64,000 bases of DNA from Nodosilinea sp. PGN35 (GTDB lineage Bacteria > Cyanobacteriota > Cyanobacteriia > Phormidesmidales > Phormidesmidaceae), in the NCBI RefSeq assembly GCF_029109325.1, contig NZ_JAQKQJ010000010.1, positions 1-64,000 on the forward strand, given 5' to 3'. Below, piece by piece: positions 8,323 through 15,278 of this stretch (positions are counted from its first letter, which is position 1; the number at the start of each line of letters is the position of its first letter). The translations under genes were made by a program, and so were the position numbers. The notes beneath the pieces are model-generated. The model was not told the DNA's origin. It worked only from the letters and a program-made list of their open reading frames with translations, and made no database searches.

Positions 8323-10263
8323 CTATTCAGTCACGCTCCAGCACAGCACCCGCTCTGGAGCCAAATGCACATACCAGGGCATGGGCTGCTGCTTCCAGGT
8401 CTGCCACAGCTCCTTAGGCAATTCTGCTTGCAGGTGGTAATTCGCCCTGGGCTCCAAGCCGTCTGCCCGCTCTGGGCGACCATTGAGCTTGAGAAACAGG
8501 GTCACCCGGTGGGGTGTTTCGCTGGTGGAGACTACCCAGCCGGGAAAGGTGTTGGGCAGCTGCGGGGTTTTGACAAAGGCAATGTGGTGAGCTCGAAATC
8601 CTACCTGACTGAGGCCAGGGGGGATGGGCTCCACCACCTCCAGCACGCAGTTCCAGTCTTCAGCCTGGATGGTTGTGGGCGATAGCCTGGTGGCCCTAGA
8701 AAAATTCTTGCAGCCGGTGATCTGGGCTGCGATCGCACTGCCCGGCCGCTCAAACACCGCATGCTTTGTGCCAGAGGCAACAGGCTGCCCTGCCGCCATC
8801 ACCATAATCTGGGGGCACACCCGAAACACCTCCTCCAGATTATGGGTGACAAACAGTGTCACCCCGCCATAGCCCGCCAGTGTCTCGATCAACTGCTGCT
8901 CTACCTGGCTGCGCAGGTAGGTATCTAGCGCCGAGAGCGGTTCATCTAGCAACAGCACCTCTGGGGCTATGGCCAGGGCGCGGGCAAAGGCCACCCGCTG
9001 CTGCTGTCCCCCGGAGATCTGATCGGGGTAGCGATCGCCCAGACCTTGTAGCTGCATCGTCGCCAACCAGCCACTCACCCGCTGCATCCGCTCCCCCCTG
9101 GGCAAGTCCTGTAAGCCAAAGCCAATATTCTCAGCCACAGTCAAATGGGGAAACAGCGCGTAGGTTTGAAACAACAGCCCCACTCGCCGCCGATGGCTGG
9201 GCAAGTTGATCCCCGCCTCGCTGTCGAAAAGCACTCGATTATTCAGCACAATTCGCCCGCTGGCCGGAGTCTCTACCCCGGCAATGCACCGCAGCGTCAT
9301 CGACTTGCCCGAGCCCGATGCACCGAGAATGCCCAGCGGCTCAGCGCCAACCTCAAAGGAAACCTCTAGGGGAAAGGTGGCCAGAGGTTTATAGATCGTG
9401 ACGTGCAGAGATGGGGGAACGGAGGAGCGGGGGAACGGGGGCGGCGCAGGGGTCAGCTCTAACCCGGGGGGGAGAAAGGCTGCCTTTTGAGCAGCAGGGT
9501 AAACCGTTTGAGGAGCCAATGCCCATGGGCGCTTAACCCCATCCCCTCCTAGACTGGGTTGGGCCAGGTCTCGCCCGGTCTCAGGCAGCACAGTATTTGC
9601 CCGGCAATGGCGCTGGGCCTGCCACAGATTTGCGCCAACAATCCCTGAGAGCGACACCATCAAAATAATCGCCACCCATAGCCAGGCTTCATTCATTGCC
9701 CCGGCTTCTACCGCAAAGTAGATCGCCATCGGCATTGTCTGAGTCCGTCCCGGAATGTTGCCCGCCACCATCAGCGTCGCCCCAAATTCGCCCAGGGCGC
9801 GGGCAAAGGCCAGGGTGAGGCCCGCCAGCAGCCCCGGCACCGACAGCGGCAGCAAAATGCGCCAAAAAATTCGTCCCTCCCTGGCCCCCAGGGTGCGTGC
9901 CACCTGGATCAGCGTCGGGTCAATCTGCTCAAAGGCCCCCAGGGTGGTGCGATACATCAGAGGGAACGCCACCACGGTGGCGGCGATGACCGCCCCGTAC
10001 CAGGTAAAGATGAGGTTGATGCCGAGCGATCGCAGCCCCTGCCCCAGCGGCCCGCTGCGGCCCAGCACCAGCAGCAGCAAAAAGCCTACCACCGTCGGCG
10101 GCAGCACCAGCGGAGCCACCAAAACTCCCTCAATCAGCGATTTCCCCGGCCCCCGATAGCCCAGCATCCAGTAGGCGGCGGCAAGGCCTGAAAAAAAGGC
10201 AACCACCGTAGCCAGTCCGGCCACCTTTAGAGAAATCCACAGAGGCGATAGCTCTAAGGCCAT
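8323..10263 (-). CDS. modBC: Molybdate ABC transporter permease-ATPase fusion (ModBC)
   Basis: 646-aa fusion. Residues 1 to about 215 are a ModB permease (LAPLVLPPTVVGFLLLLVLG, then the EAA-like VARTLGAREGRIFWRILLPL and ALGEFGATLMVAGN). A Pro-rich linker of about 75 residues follows. Residues from about 290 are the ModC ATPase with Walker A GASGSGKS, signature ISGGQQQR, Walker B LLLDEPLSALD and a C-terminal regulatory region. Fused ModBC is known in cyanobacteria. The gene begins 5 bp after modA ends, so one transcript is likely. Part of the linker (PAPPPFPRSSVPPS) comes from G-rich near-repeats (GGGGGAACGG). Confidence 0.92.
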   Translation of the reverse strand: MALELSPLWISLKVAGLATVVAFFSGLAAAYWMLGYRGPGKSLIEGVLVAPLVLPPTVVGFLLLLVLGRSGPLGQGLRSLGINLIFTWYGAVIAATVVAFPLMYRTTLGAFEQIDPTLIQVARTLGAREGRIFWRILLPLSVPGLLAGLTLAFARALGEFGATLMVAGNIPGRTQTMPMAIYFAVEAGAMNEAWLWVAIILMVSLSGIVGANLWQAQRHCRANTVLPETGRDLAQPSLGGDGVKRPWALAPQTVYPAAQKAAFLPPGLELTPAPPPFPRSSVPPSLHVTIYKPLATFPLEVSFEVGAEPLGILGASGSGKSMTLRCIAGVETPASGRIVLNNRVLFDSEAGINLPSHRRRVGLLFQTYALFPHLTVAENIGFGLQDLPRGERMQRVSGWLATMQLQGLGDRYPDQISGGQQQRVAFARALAIAPEVLLLDEPLSALDTYLRSQVEQQLIETLAGYGGVTLFVTHNLEEVFRVCPQIMVMAAGQPVASGTKHAVFERPGSAIAAQITGCKNFSRATRLSPTTIQAEDWNCVLEVVEPIPPGLSQVGFRAHHIAFVKTPQLPNTFPGWVVSTSETPHRVTLFLKLNGRPERADGLEPRANYHLQAELPKELWQTWKQQPMPWYVHLAPERVLCWSVTE

Positions 10264-10268
10264 AGGGG

Positions 10269-11066
10269 TTAGTTCAGCAGGGTAAAGCCAAAGTCTTCAA
10301 ACACCGCCCCCGCCGCATCGCTGGCCAGGTAGTCGAGAAAGGTGCGGGCGGCTTCTGGACTAGCGGCATCGCCCACGATCGCCACCGGATAGACAATTGG
10401 GTCGTGCAGATCTTCAGCCGCCGTCGCCACCACCGTCACCTGCTCTGAAATGGCCGCATCGGTAGCGTAGACAATGCCCGCATCCACATTGCCCGACTCA
10501 ACGGCGGCGAGCACCCCCCGCACGTTGTTGGCAAAAACCAGCTTGGGCTGAAGGTCTGTCAAAATGCCCAGATTGCTCAGCACCTGCTCAGCATACTGTC
10601 CGGCGGGCACACTGCGAAACTCACCCACTGAAACCCGCTCTACCTCGCTCCGGGTCAGCTCAGGGAAGGCGGTCAGGCCCAGGGTAGAGTCGTTGGGGGC
10701 AATTAGCACTAGGCGGTTGCCCAGCAGATCTATGGAGGTATTGGGCAGCAGCAGATCTTGCTCTTCGAGGGCATCCATTTGCTGCACCCCGGCAGAAATA
10801 AAGACATCCACAGGGGCACCCTGCTCAATCTGCTGTTGCAGCGCACCGGAAGAGCCAAAGTTATAGTTGATGGCGATATCGGAGTGCTCCGCTTCAAAAT
10901 TGGTTTGCACCACCGCTAGGGCATCTTGAAGGCTGGCTGCCGCCGAAACCAGCAGCGTGGTCTGGGCCGCACTGCCCCCAGAAATCTCAGGCTGACAGGC
11001 CGTGCCCAGAGAGAGGCTCAGCCCAAAGGCAACCATCAGCGCTAGAAAATTACGTCTTTTTATCAT
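10269..11066 (-). CDS. modA: Molybdate-binding lipoprotein ModA
   Basis: 265-aa periplasmic binding protein. The N-terminus MIKRRNFLAL resembles a Tat-type signal and ends in a lipobox-like GTAC. Mature features: LLVSAAASLQDAL (oxyanion-binding Ser residues), NYNFGSSGALQQQIEQGAPVDVF, the GNRLVLI hinge, and AGIVYATDA, all typical of ModA. The ATG at 11066 is preferred; a GTG at 11093 would add nine polar residues. It is first in the modA-modBC unit, divergent from the RHH-Mop gene with a perfect palindrome between them. Confidence 0.9.
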   Translation of the reverse strand: MIKRRNFLALMVAFGLSLSLGTACQPEISGGSAAQTTLLVSAAASLQDALAVVQTNFEAEHSDIAINYNFGSSGALQQQIEQGAPVDVFISAGVQQMDALEEQDLLLPNTSIDLLGNRLVLIAPNDSTLGLTAFPELTRSEVERVSVGEFRSVPAGQYAEQVLSNLGILTDLQPKLVFANNVRGVLAAVESGNVDAGIVYATDAAISEQVTVVATAAEDLHDPIVYPVAIVGDAASPEAARTFLDYLASDAAGAVFEDFGFTLLN

Positions 11067-11134
11067 CTTTATAGAAGATGAGAACTGATCCACCGCGCCA
11101 CAGTGACAGCGAGCCGTACTGCAATTGCAAACAG

Positions 11135-11155
11135 AATACCAACCGAGTTGGTATT
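11135..11155. promoter_or_regulatory. Perfect palindrome between modA and the RHH-Mop gene
   Basis: AATACCAAC-CGA-GTTGGTATT is a 9-bp perfect inverted repeat with a 3-bp centre, the only strong dyad in this 116-bp divergent gap. It lies 28 bp before the RHH-Mop start and about 70 bp before modA. A homodimeric regulator acting on both genes is the obvious reading. Confidence 0.65.
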
Positions 11156-11182
11156 TGACTATGCCCTACCCTGAGTTTTGCT

Positions 11183-11623
11183 ATGCCCCGAAAAAGTCAA
11201 GGATGGATTACCTTTCAGGCCTCGGCGGCGGAGCGCCAGATACTGGATGACTACTGCCAGCGTAACCAGCGCTCCAAAACCGATATTCTGCGAGAATTGG
11301 TGCGGGGCCTAGAACAACGCGACGGGGAATTGCAGGCAGAGTCGGCAACTGCGGTGCCCTTCACAACGGAGCCGCCAGAGCCGAGCAGTTTGCAGGTCAA
11401 ACAGGACTTTGCCATCAGCGCCCGCAACCTGCTGCGCACAACCGTAACGGCGATCGCCTCGGACGGCGTCAATGTCGAACTCACCCTCACCGCTGCTCCT
11501 GGGGTTGAGGTAATTGCCATGGTCACCCTGGCCTCGGTGAAGCGCTTGAATCTGGCCGAAGGCAAAGAGGTCTACGCGGTGATTAAGGCCAACAGTGTGA
11601 TGGTCGCGGCGGTCGCACCCTAG
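11183..11623 (+). CDS. Ribbon-helix-helix-like plus Mop (molybdate-binding) protein, candidate regulator
   Basis: 146 aa in two parts. Residues 6-45 (WITFQASAAERQILDDYC, then RSKTDILRELVRGLEQR) look like a beta strand plus two helices, as in CopG/RHH DNA-binding domains of cyanobacteria. Residues 75-146 are a Mop/TOBE domain: SARNLL (79-84), GVNVEL, then VTLASVKRLNLAEGKEVYAV and IKANSVM, as in molbindins and the ModE C-terminus. An acidic, Pro-rich linker joins them. It is divergent from modA across a perfect palindrome, so a molybdate-sensing repressor or activator of molybdate uptake is inferred. ModE instead uses a winged helix. A storage-only molbindin role is the alternative. Confidence 0.8.
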   Translation: MPRKSQGWITFQASAAERQILDDYCQRNQRSKTDILRELVRGLEQRDGELQAESATAVPFTTEPPEPSSLQVKQDFAISARNLLRTTVTAIASDGVNVELTLTAAPGVEVIAMVTLASVKRLNLAEGKEVYAVIKANSVMVAAVAP

Positions 11624-11965
11624 CAGACTGCCAGGCTAAAGATGACGGGTCAGTGGGGTATAGGGTTTGAGGTTGCAGGTTCAAGGCGAGCCGTAGACCG
11701 TAGACCTTGCGCCCCGCACCCAGAACGGCTGGCCCCTGTCAAAATCAGCTTGGTCAAGTATTAGTCGTCAGTCAAGTCAAATGTGACGGATTAACGGGTT
11801 GCGGGGGGTTCTCACCAGCTTGTAGGGCAGTGCTCCCACCTGGTTAGAGGCGACCCCAGACCTATTTGAGCAACCCGCAGTCTCTCCCTTGCCCTGCGGC
11901 GTTGGCCCCGCAGACCCTAGCGCCATGGCCAGAGTGGCTGGAACAGGATCGATTTGCTGGCGGGC
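11624..11965. other. Intergenic region, no gene found
   Basis: This 342-bp gap lies between the converging RHH-Mop gene and the permease gene. I see partial inverse copies of GGGTTGCGGG (about 11798) and GCAACCCGC (about 11871), but no convincing ORF, tRNA or known riboswitch core on either strand. Confidence 0.5.
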
Positions 11966-13003
11966 TTACCGAACAGGATTTCGCCTCAGCATGAGCCAGA
12001 TCAGCACCGGGGCCCCGATCAGAGCCGTGACGGCGTTGAGGGGCAAGATCACCTGGCTGCCGGGCAGTTGGGCGACGCCGTCGGCCACCAGGGCCAGAAG
12101 TGCGCCGAGTAGGATCGAGGCGGGCACCAGCACGCGGTGGTCGAGGGTGCGAAACAGCGCCCGCCCCAGGTGGGGAACAGCTACGCCTAAAAAGGCGATC
12201 GGGCCGCAGAAGGCGGTGACCGTACCGGCTAACAGCGATGAGCTGACGATCAGGTACAGGCGCGTCAGCTGGATCGACAGCCCCAGGCTGAGGGCCTGCT
12301 CTTCACCCAGCAGCAGTAGGTTGAGCGGTTTGCAGGCCAGGTAGGCCAGCCCCAGCCCCAGGGCAATGATCGGCAGCAGCACGGGGATCTGCTGCCAGGT
12401 CACGCCTGCGAAGCTGCCAAAGGTCCAGCTTAGGTAGGCCAGGGCCTGATCAACCTGGCTGAAGTGCAGCAGGATGGTCACCAGGGCGGTGGTGGTGTAG
12501 CCCAGCATCAGCCCAAAGATCAGCAGCGCCAGGGAACTTCTCACCCGCTGGGCGACCAGCAGCACCAGGCCCATGGTGGCGGTGGCTCCCAGGCTGGCGG
12601 CGGCCACCAGGCTAATCTGGCCGAGCCACCCCGCCGCCCCGCTGCCGGTGAGCACCACCAGGGCGGCCCCCAAACTGGCCCCGGCATTGATGCCTAAGAT
12701 CGACGGCCCGGCCAGGGGATTGCGAAACAGGGCTTGCAGCTGGAGACCGCTAATCGCCAGGGCCGACCCGGCGGCCATTGCGGCGATCGCCCTGGGCAGG
12801 CGAAATTGCAGCACGATCGCCTGCCAGGACGCTCTGGCGGGTTCCCCCCCCAGCAAAATGGTGACCACCTGCGAGGGCGGAATCGAAACCGACCCCAGGG
12901 CCAGGCTGGCCAGAAAGACAGCCATCAGCAAAATGCCCAGACCGAGCAGACCCATCTGCCGAGGGGGGAAGGGGTGGGGTGGTGGGCGGGTGGCGGGGTG
13001 CAT
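11966..13003 (-). CDS. FecCD family metal-chelate ABC permease (second set)
   Basis: 345-aa permease with about ten membrane segments. Family motifs: FRLPRAIAAMAAGSALAISG, NPLAGPSILGINAGAS, FCGPIAFLGVAVPHLGRALF and PVLIWLMLRR. It is the last gene of a minus-strand set with a TonB receptor, binding lipoprotein and phosphodiesterase. The first 16 residues (Pro-rich) translate a G-rich repeat, so the true start may be the Met at 12955. No ATPase gene follows; the FecE-type ATPase at 5723 might serve both permeases. Substrate is unknown: siderophore, cobalamin or zinc chelate are all possible. Confidence 0.85.
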   Translation of the reverse strand: MHPATRPPPHPFPPRQMGLLGLGILLMAVFLASLALGSVSIPPSQVVTILLGGEPARASWQAIVLQFRLPRAIAAMAAGSALAISGLQLQALFRNPLAGPSILGINAGASLGAALVVLTGSGAAGWLGQISLVAAASLGATATMGLVLLVAQRVRSSLALLIFGLMLGYTTTALVTILLHFSQVDQALAYLSWTFGSFAGVTWQQIPVLLPIIALGLGLAYLACKPLNLLLLGEEQALSLGLSIQLTRLYLIVSSSLLAGTVTAFCGPIAFLGVAVPHLGRALFRTLDHRVLVPASILLGALLALVADGVAQLPGSQVILPLNAVTALIGAPVLIWLMLRRNPVR

Positions 13004-13018
13004 GGGTGAGGGGCGGGT

Positions 13019-13043
13019 AGGGGCAGACCTATGTGTCTGCCCT
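13019..13043. repeat. GGGCAGAC-N6-GTCTGCCC hairpin element, copy 1
   Basis: GGGCAGACCTATGTGTCTGC followed by CC, with 8-bp perfect arms, between the permease and phosphodiesterase genes. Six more copies lie at 34238, 35109, 39255, 49823, 49903 and 51731. Confidence 0.7.
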
Positions 13044-13066
13044 GGGGGAATGGATGGAAGGGAGGA

Positions 13067-13852
13067 TCAGGTGGGGGCCGGGGAAGGAACCCGTCGGATT
13101 TCGGTGTGGTAGCTGCCGCTGGGGTGGAGGGTGAGGAGCCGGAAGCCAGGCCAGTGGTGATCGGGCGTTGGGGTGGAGGGGGTGACCTGGAGGCCGGTGG
13201 AGGGGCACCCATAGCAGGCGATCGCCCCGGTCTGAGTTTGCAGGGGGCGATGAAAAGCCTGGTGAATGTGGCCAAACAGAATCAGCTGCACCTGGCTGAA
13301 GCCGTTGAGTAAAGCCAGCAGAGCGTCGGCGTTTTGCACCTGCATTTGGTCGAGCCAGTCGATGCCGGTGGGCACCGGGTGGTGGTGCAGGGCCAGGGCG
13401 GTGGGTTGATGGCGGTGCCGGGTCAGCTCGGTGCGCAGCGATCGCAGGGTAGCGGGGGCCAGAGCCCCTTCGCCAAACTGCGCCCCCGGCAGTACCGAGT
13501 TGAGCAGCAGCAGTCGCCAACTGCCCAAATCAATCGACTCCAGCCCCTGCCGCTGGGGGCCACGGTATTGAGTTCCCTGGAGTATCGCTTGCGCGGTGGC
13601 ATCGTCGTCGTGGTTACCGGGTACCCAGTAGACGGGCAGATGGAGGGGGGCGATCGCCTCCCTCAGCTGCTCATAGGCGGCGCGATCGCCCCGATCGGCC
13701 AGGTCGCCGGTCAGCAGCAGTCCATCGGGCTGGCACTGCGCCACCTCGCGCAGCACAGACCGAAAGCTCTGCCAGGGGTTGCAGCCGCGCAGTTGGGCGG
13801 TGGGGTCGGTGAGCAGGTGGGTGTCGGTGATTTGGGCGAGGGTGAGGGGCAT
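13067..13852 (-). CDS. CpdA-like metallophosphoesterase (cyclic-nucleotide phosphodiesterase family)
   Basis: 261-aa calcineurin-like phosphoesterase. All metal motifs are present: QITDTHL (DxH), LTGDLADRG, PGNHDDD, LHHHP and FGHIH. The pattern and length match the CpdA/3',5'-cAMP phosphodiesterase group; the real substrate cannot be read from sequence. It lies between the binding-protein and permease genes of a metal-chelate uptake set and is probably cotranscribed, an uncommon position for this enzyme. A cytoplasmic location is expected since no signal peptide is visible. Confidence 0.85.
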   Translation of the reverse strand: MPLTLAQITDTHLLTDPTAQLRGCNPWQSFRSVLREVAQCQPDGLLLTGDLADRGDRAAYEQLREAIAPLHLPVYWVPGNHDDDATAQAILQGTQYRGPQRQGLESIDLGSWRLLLLNSVLPGAQFGEGALAPATLRSLRTELTRHRHQPTALALHHHPVPTGIDWLDQMQVQNADALLALLNGFSQVQLILFGHIHQAFHRPLQTQTGAIACYGCPSTGLQVTPSTPTPDHHWPGFRLLTLHPSGSYHTEIRRVPSPAPT

Positions 13853-13873
13853 AGGGGTGGGGGGGGGAGGGCA

Positions 13874-13900
13874 TTTGAACGTTCGAACGTTTGAACGTTG
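13874..13900. repeat. AACGTT palindrome cluster, copy 1
   Basis: AACGTTCGAACGTT (13878-13891) is a perfect palindrome followed by another TTGAACGTT. Related arrays occur at 31525, 41758 and 49506. Confidence 0.65.
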
Positions 13901-13908
13901 GATGGGGG

Positions 13909-15159
13909 TTAGGGGGTGAGGGGTTGGTAGTAGATGAGGGTGTGGTTGGGTAGTAGGTCGGGGTGGAGAATTTTGATCAGATCGGCCAGTACCCAGTGGG
14001 GGTTGAGCGGGCCGCTCTCCCAGTAGTCGTTGCCGCCGCTGGGGTTGAGGCGGGCATTGTTGTTGAAGACCCGGCCCGATTGCAGAGCCAAAAACTGGCC
14101 GTAGCGGGGGTCGGCGGCGATCGCATCTCCCTGAGAAAACCAGTCCTGGCTGACATTCACCCAGACATCGGCGCTGGCGGCCCGGTCGTAGACCGCCTCA
14201 AAATCGAGGGGCAGGCTGCCGGCGCGATCGCTGGCGGCCCACAGGTAGGTGGCCCCGGCATCTCTGAGCAGCTGGGCGGCGTAGCTCTGGCCCCCCGGCA
14301 TGTACCAGGTGCCCTCGTAGCTAAAGCCGGTGAAGACCGTCGGTCTTAGCTCCAGGGATTGGGTGAGCTGCACCAGGGCGTTGTAGTCCTGGGCGACGGT
14401 GCCAAACACCTGCTCAGCTCGGGCCTCCTGGTTAAAGAACAGGGCCGTGAACTTCAGCCATTCCGCCCGCCCCAGGGGGGATTGCTCCAGGTACTCCGCC
14501 ACGATCGCCACCGGCACCCCGGCCTGAATCAGGCGATCGTGGCTGTCGGTGGCGGCATTGCCTGTGGCAAAGGCCATCACCAGGTCGGGCTCCGCGTCGA
14601 TCAGGCGCTCCAGGTTGACCGCGCCGCCCGAGCTAAACTCCTGCAGGTCGCCCCGATCAATTTTTTGGCGCACGCTAGCCGTATTCACCGTGGCAAACTG
14701 GTCTACCCCCACCAGCGCTTCCACCTCGCCCAGCGCCTCCAGGTGGGGCAGGTAGGTGGTCGAGAGGGCCGCCACCCGCCGTACCGGCACCTCAATCACC
14801 TGGGCAGATTCAAAGCGGGGGGGCACGGGGGTGCCACACTGCACCAGGACGTAGGTAAACGCGCTGTCGGCATCCTGCCAGGGGGAATGCACCGTCACCA
14901 CCTTGTAGTGGCGGTGATACGCCACCGCAAACCCCTTGGCGTAGGTTGGCTCCACCTGGTCAGGAAAATAGTCCTCGGTCGGATCGTAGGTGGTGACACA
15001 GTCCGCTGCCTGAGCCGTTGTGTCAACGGTGCCGGGGGCCGGTTGGGTCAGCGGGCACCCCCCTAGGGTCAGGGCGACCGCCGCGAACCCCAGCAGTTGA
15101 CCGGCTGCCCTGAGGGGGACGGGAAGAGGAACAGGGACGATTGGTCTGAGCAAGGGCAT
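13909..15159 (-). CDS. Substrate-binding lipoprotein, FecB/BtuF-like (second set)
   Basis: 416-aa periplasmic lipoprotein. The signal peptide (MPLLRPIVPVPLPVPLRAAG, then a hydrophobic stretch) ends in lipobox LTLGGC. A binding-protein fold follows: VRRVAALSTTYLPHLEALGE, VGVDQF, VNLERLIDAEPDLVMAFATG and a C-terminal domain with GFSYEGTWYMPGGQSYAAQLL. It is longer than usual, with about 90 residues before the first beta strand. The start at 15159 gives a clean signal peptide; an alternative ATG at 15282 overlaps the receptor stop by 4 bp. It should hand the chelate from the TonB receptor to the permease. Confidence 0.8.
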   Translation of the reverse strand: MPLLRPIVPVPLPVPLRAAGQLLGFAAVALTLGGCPLTQPAPGTVDTTAQAADCVTTYDPTEDYFPDQVEPTYAKGFAVAYHRHYKVVTVHSPWQDADSAFTYVLVQCGTPVPPRFESAQVIEVPVRRVAALSTTYLPHLEALGEVEALVGVDQFATVNTASVRQKIDRGDLQEFSSGGAVNLERLIDAEPDLVMAFATGNAATDSHDRLIQAGVPVAIVAEYLEQSPLGRAEWLKFTALFFNQEARAEQVFGTVAQDYNALVQLTQSLELRPTVFTGFSYEGTWYMPGGQSYAAQLLRDAGATYLWAASDRAGSLPLDFEAVYDRAASADVWVNVSQDWFSQGDAIAADPRYGQFLALQSGRVFNNNARLNPSGGNDYWESGPLNPHWVLADLIKILHPDLLPNHTLIYYQPLTP

Positions 15160-15278
15160 GGGGGGCAAGCTTGCGGGGGGAGGTTGGGGTGGAGCTAGGG
15201 GGCTCCCTTCCTGGGAGACCTGGGCTGAGTCTGTCGAAGCGGGCGGGGTGGAGCCTCTTAGATATTGAGTATTCCTCA

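Noticed and set aside
13067-13852. Cobalamin-specific enzyme (CobZ/phosphatase) reading of the phosphoesterase
   Set aside because: Motif order is that of CpdA-like calcineurin enzymes; nothing specific to cobalamin synthesis.
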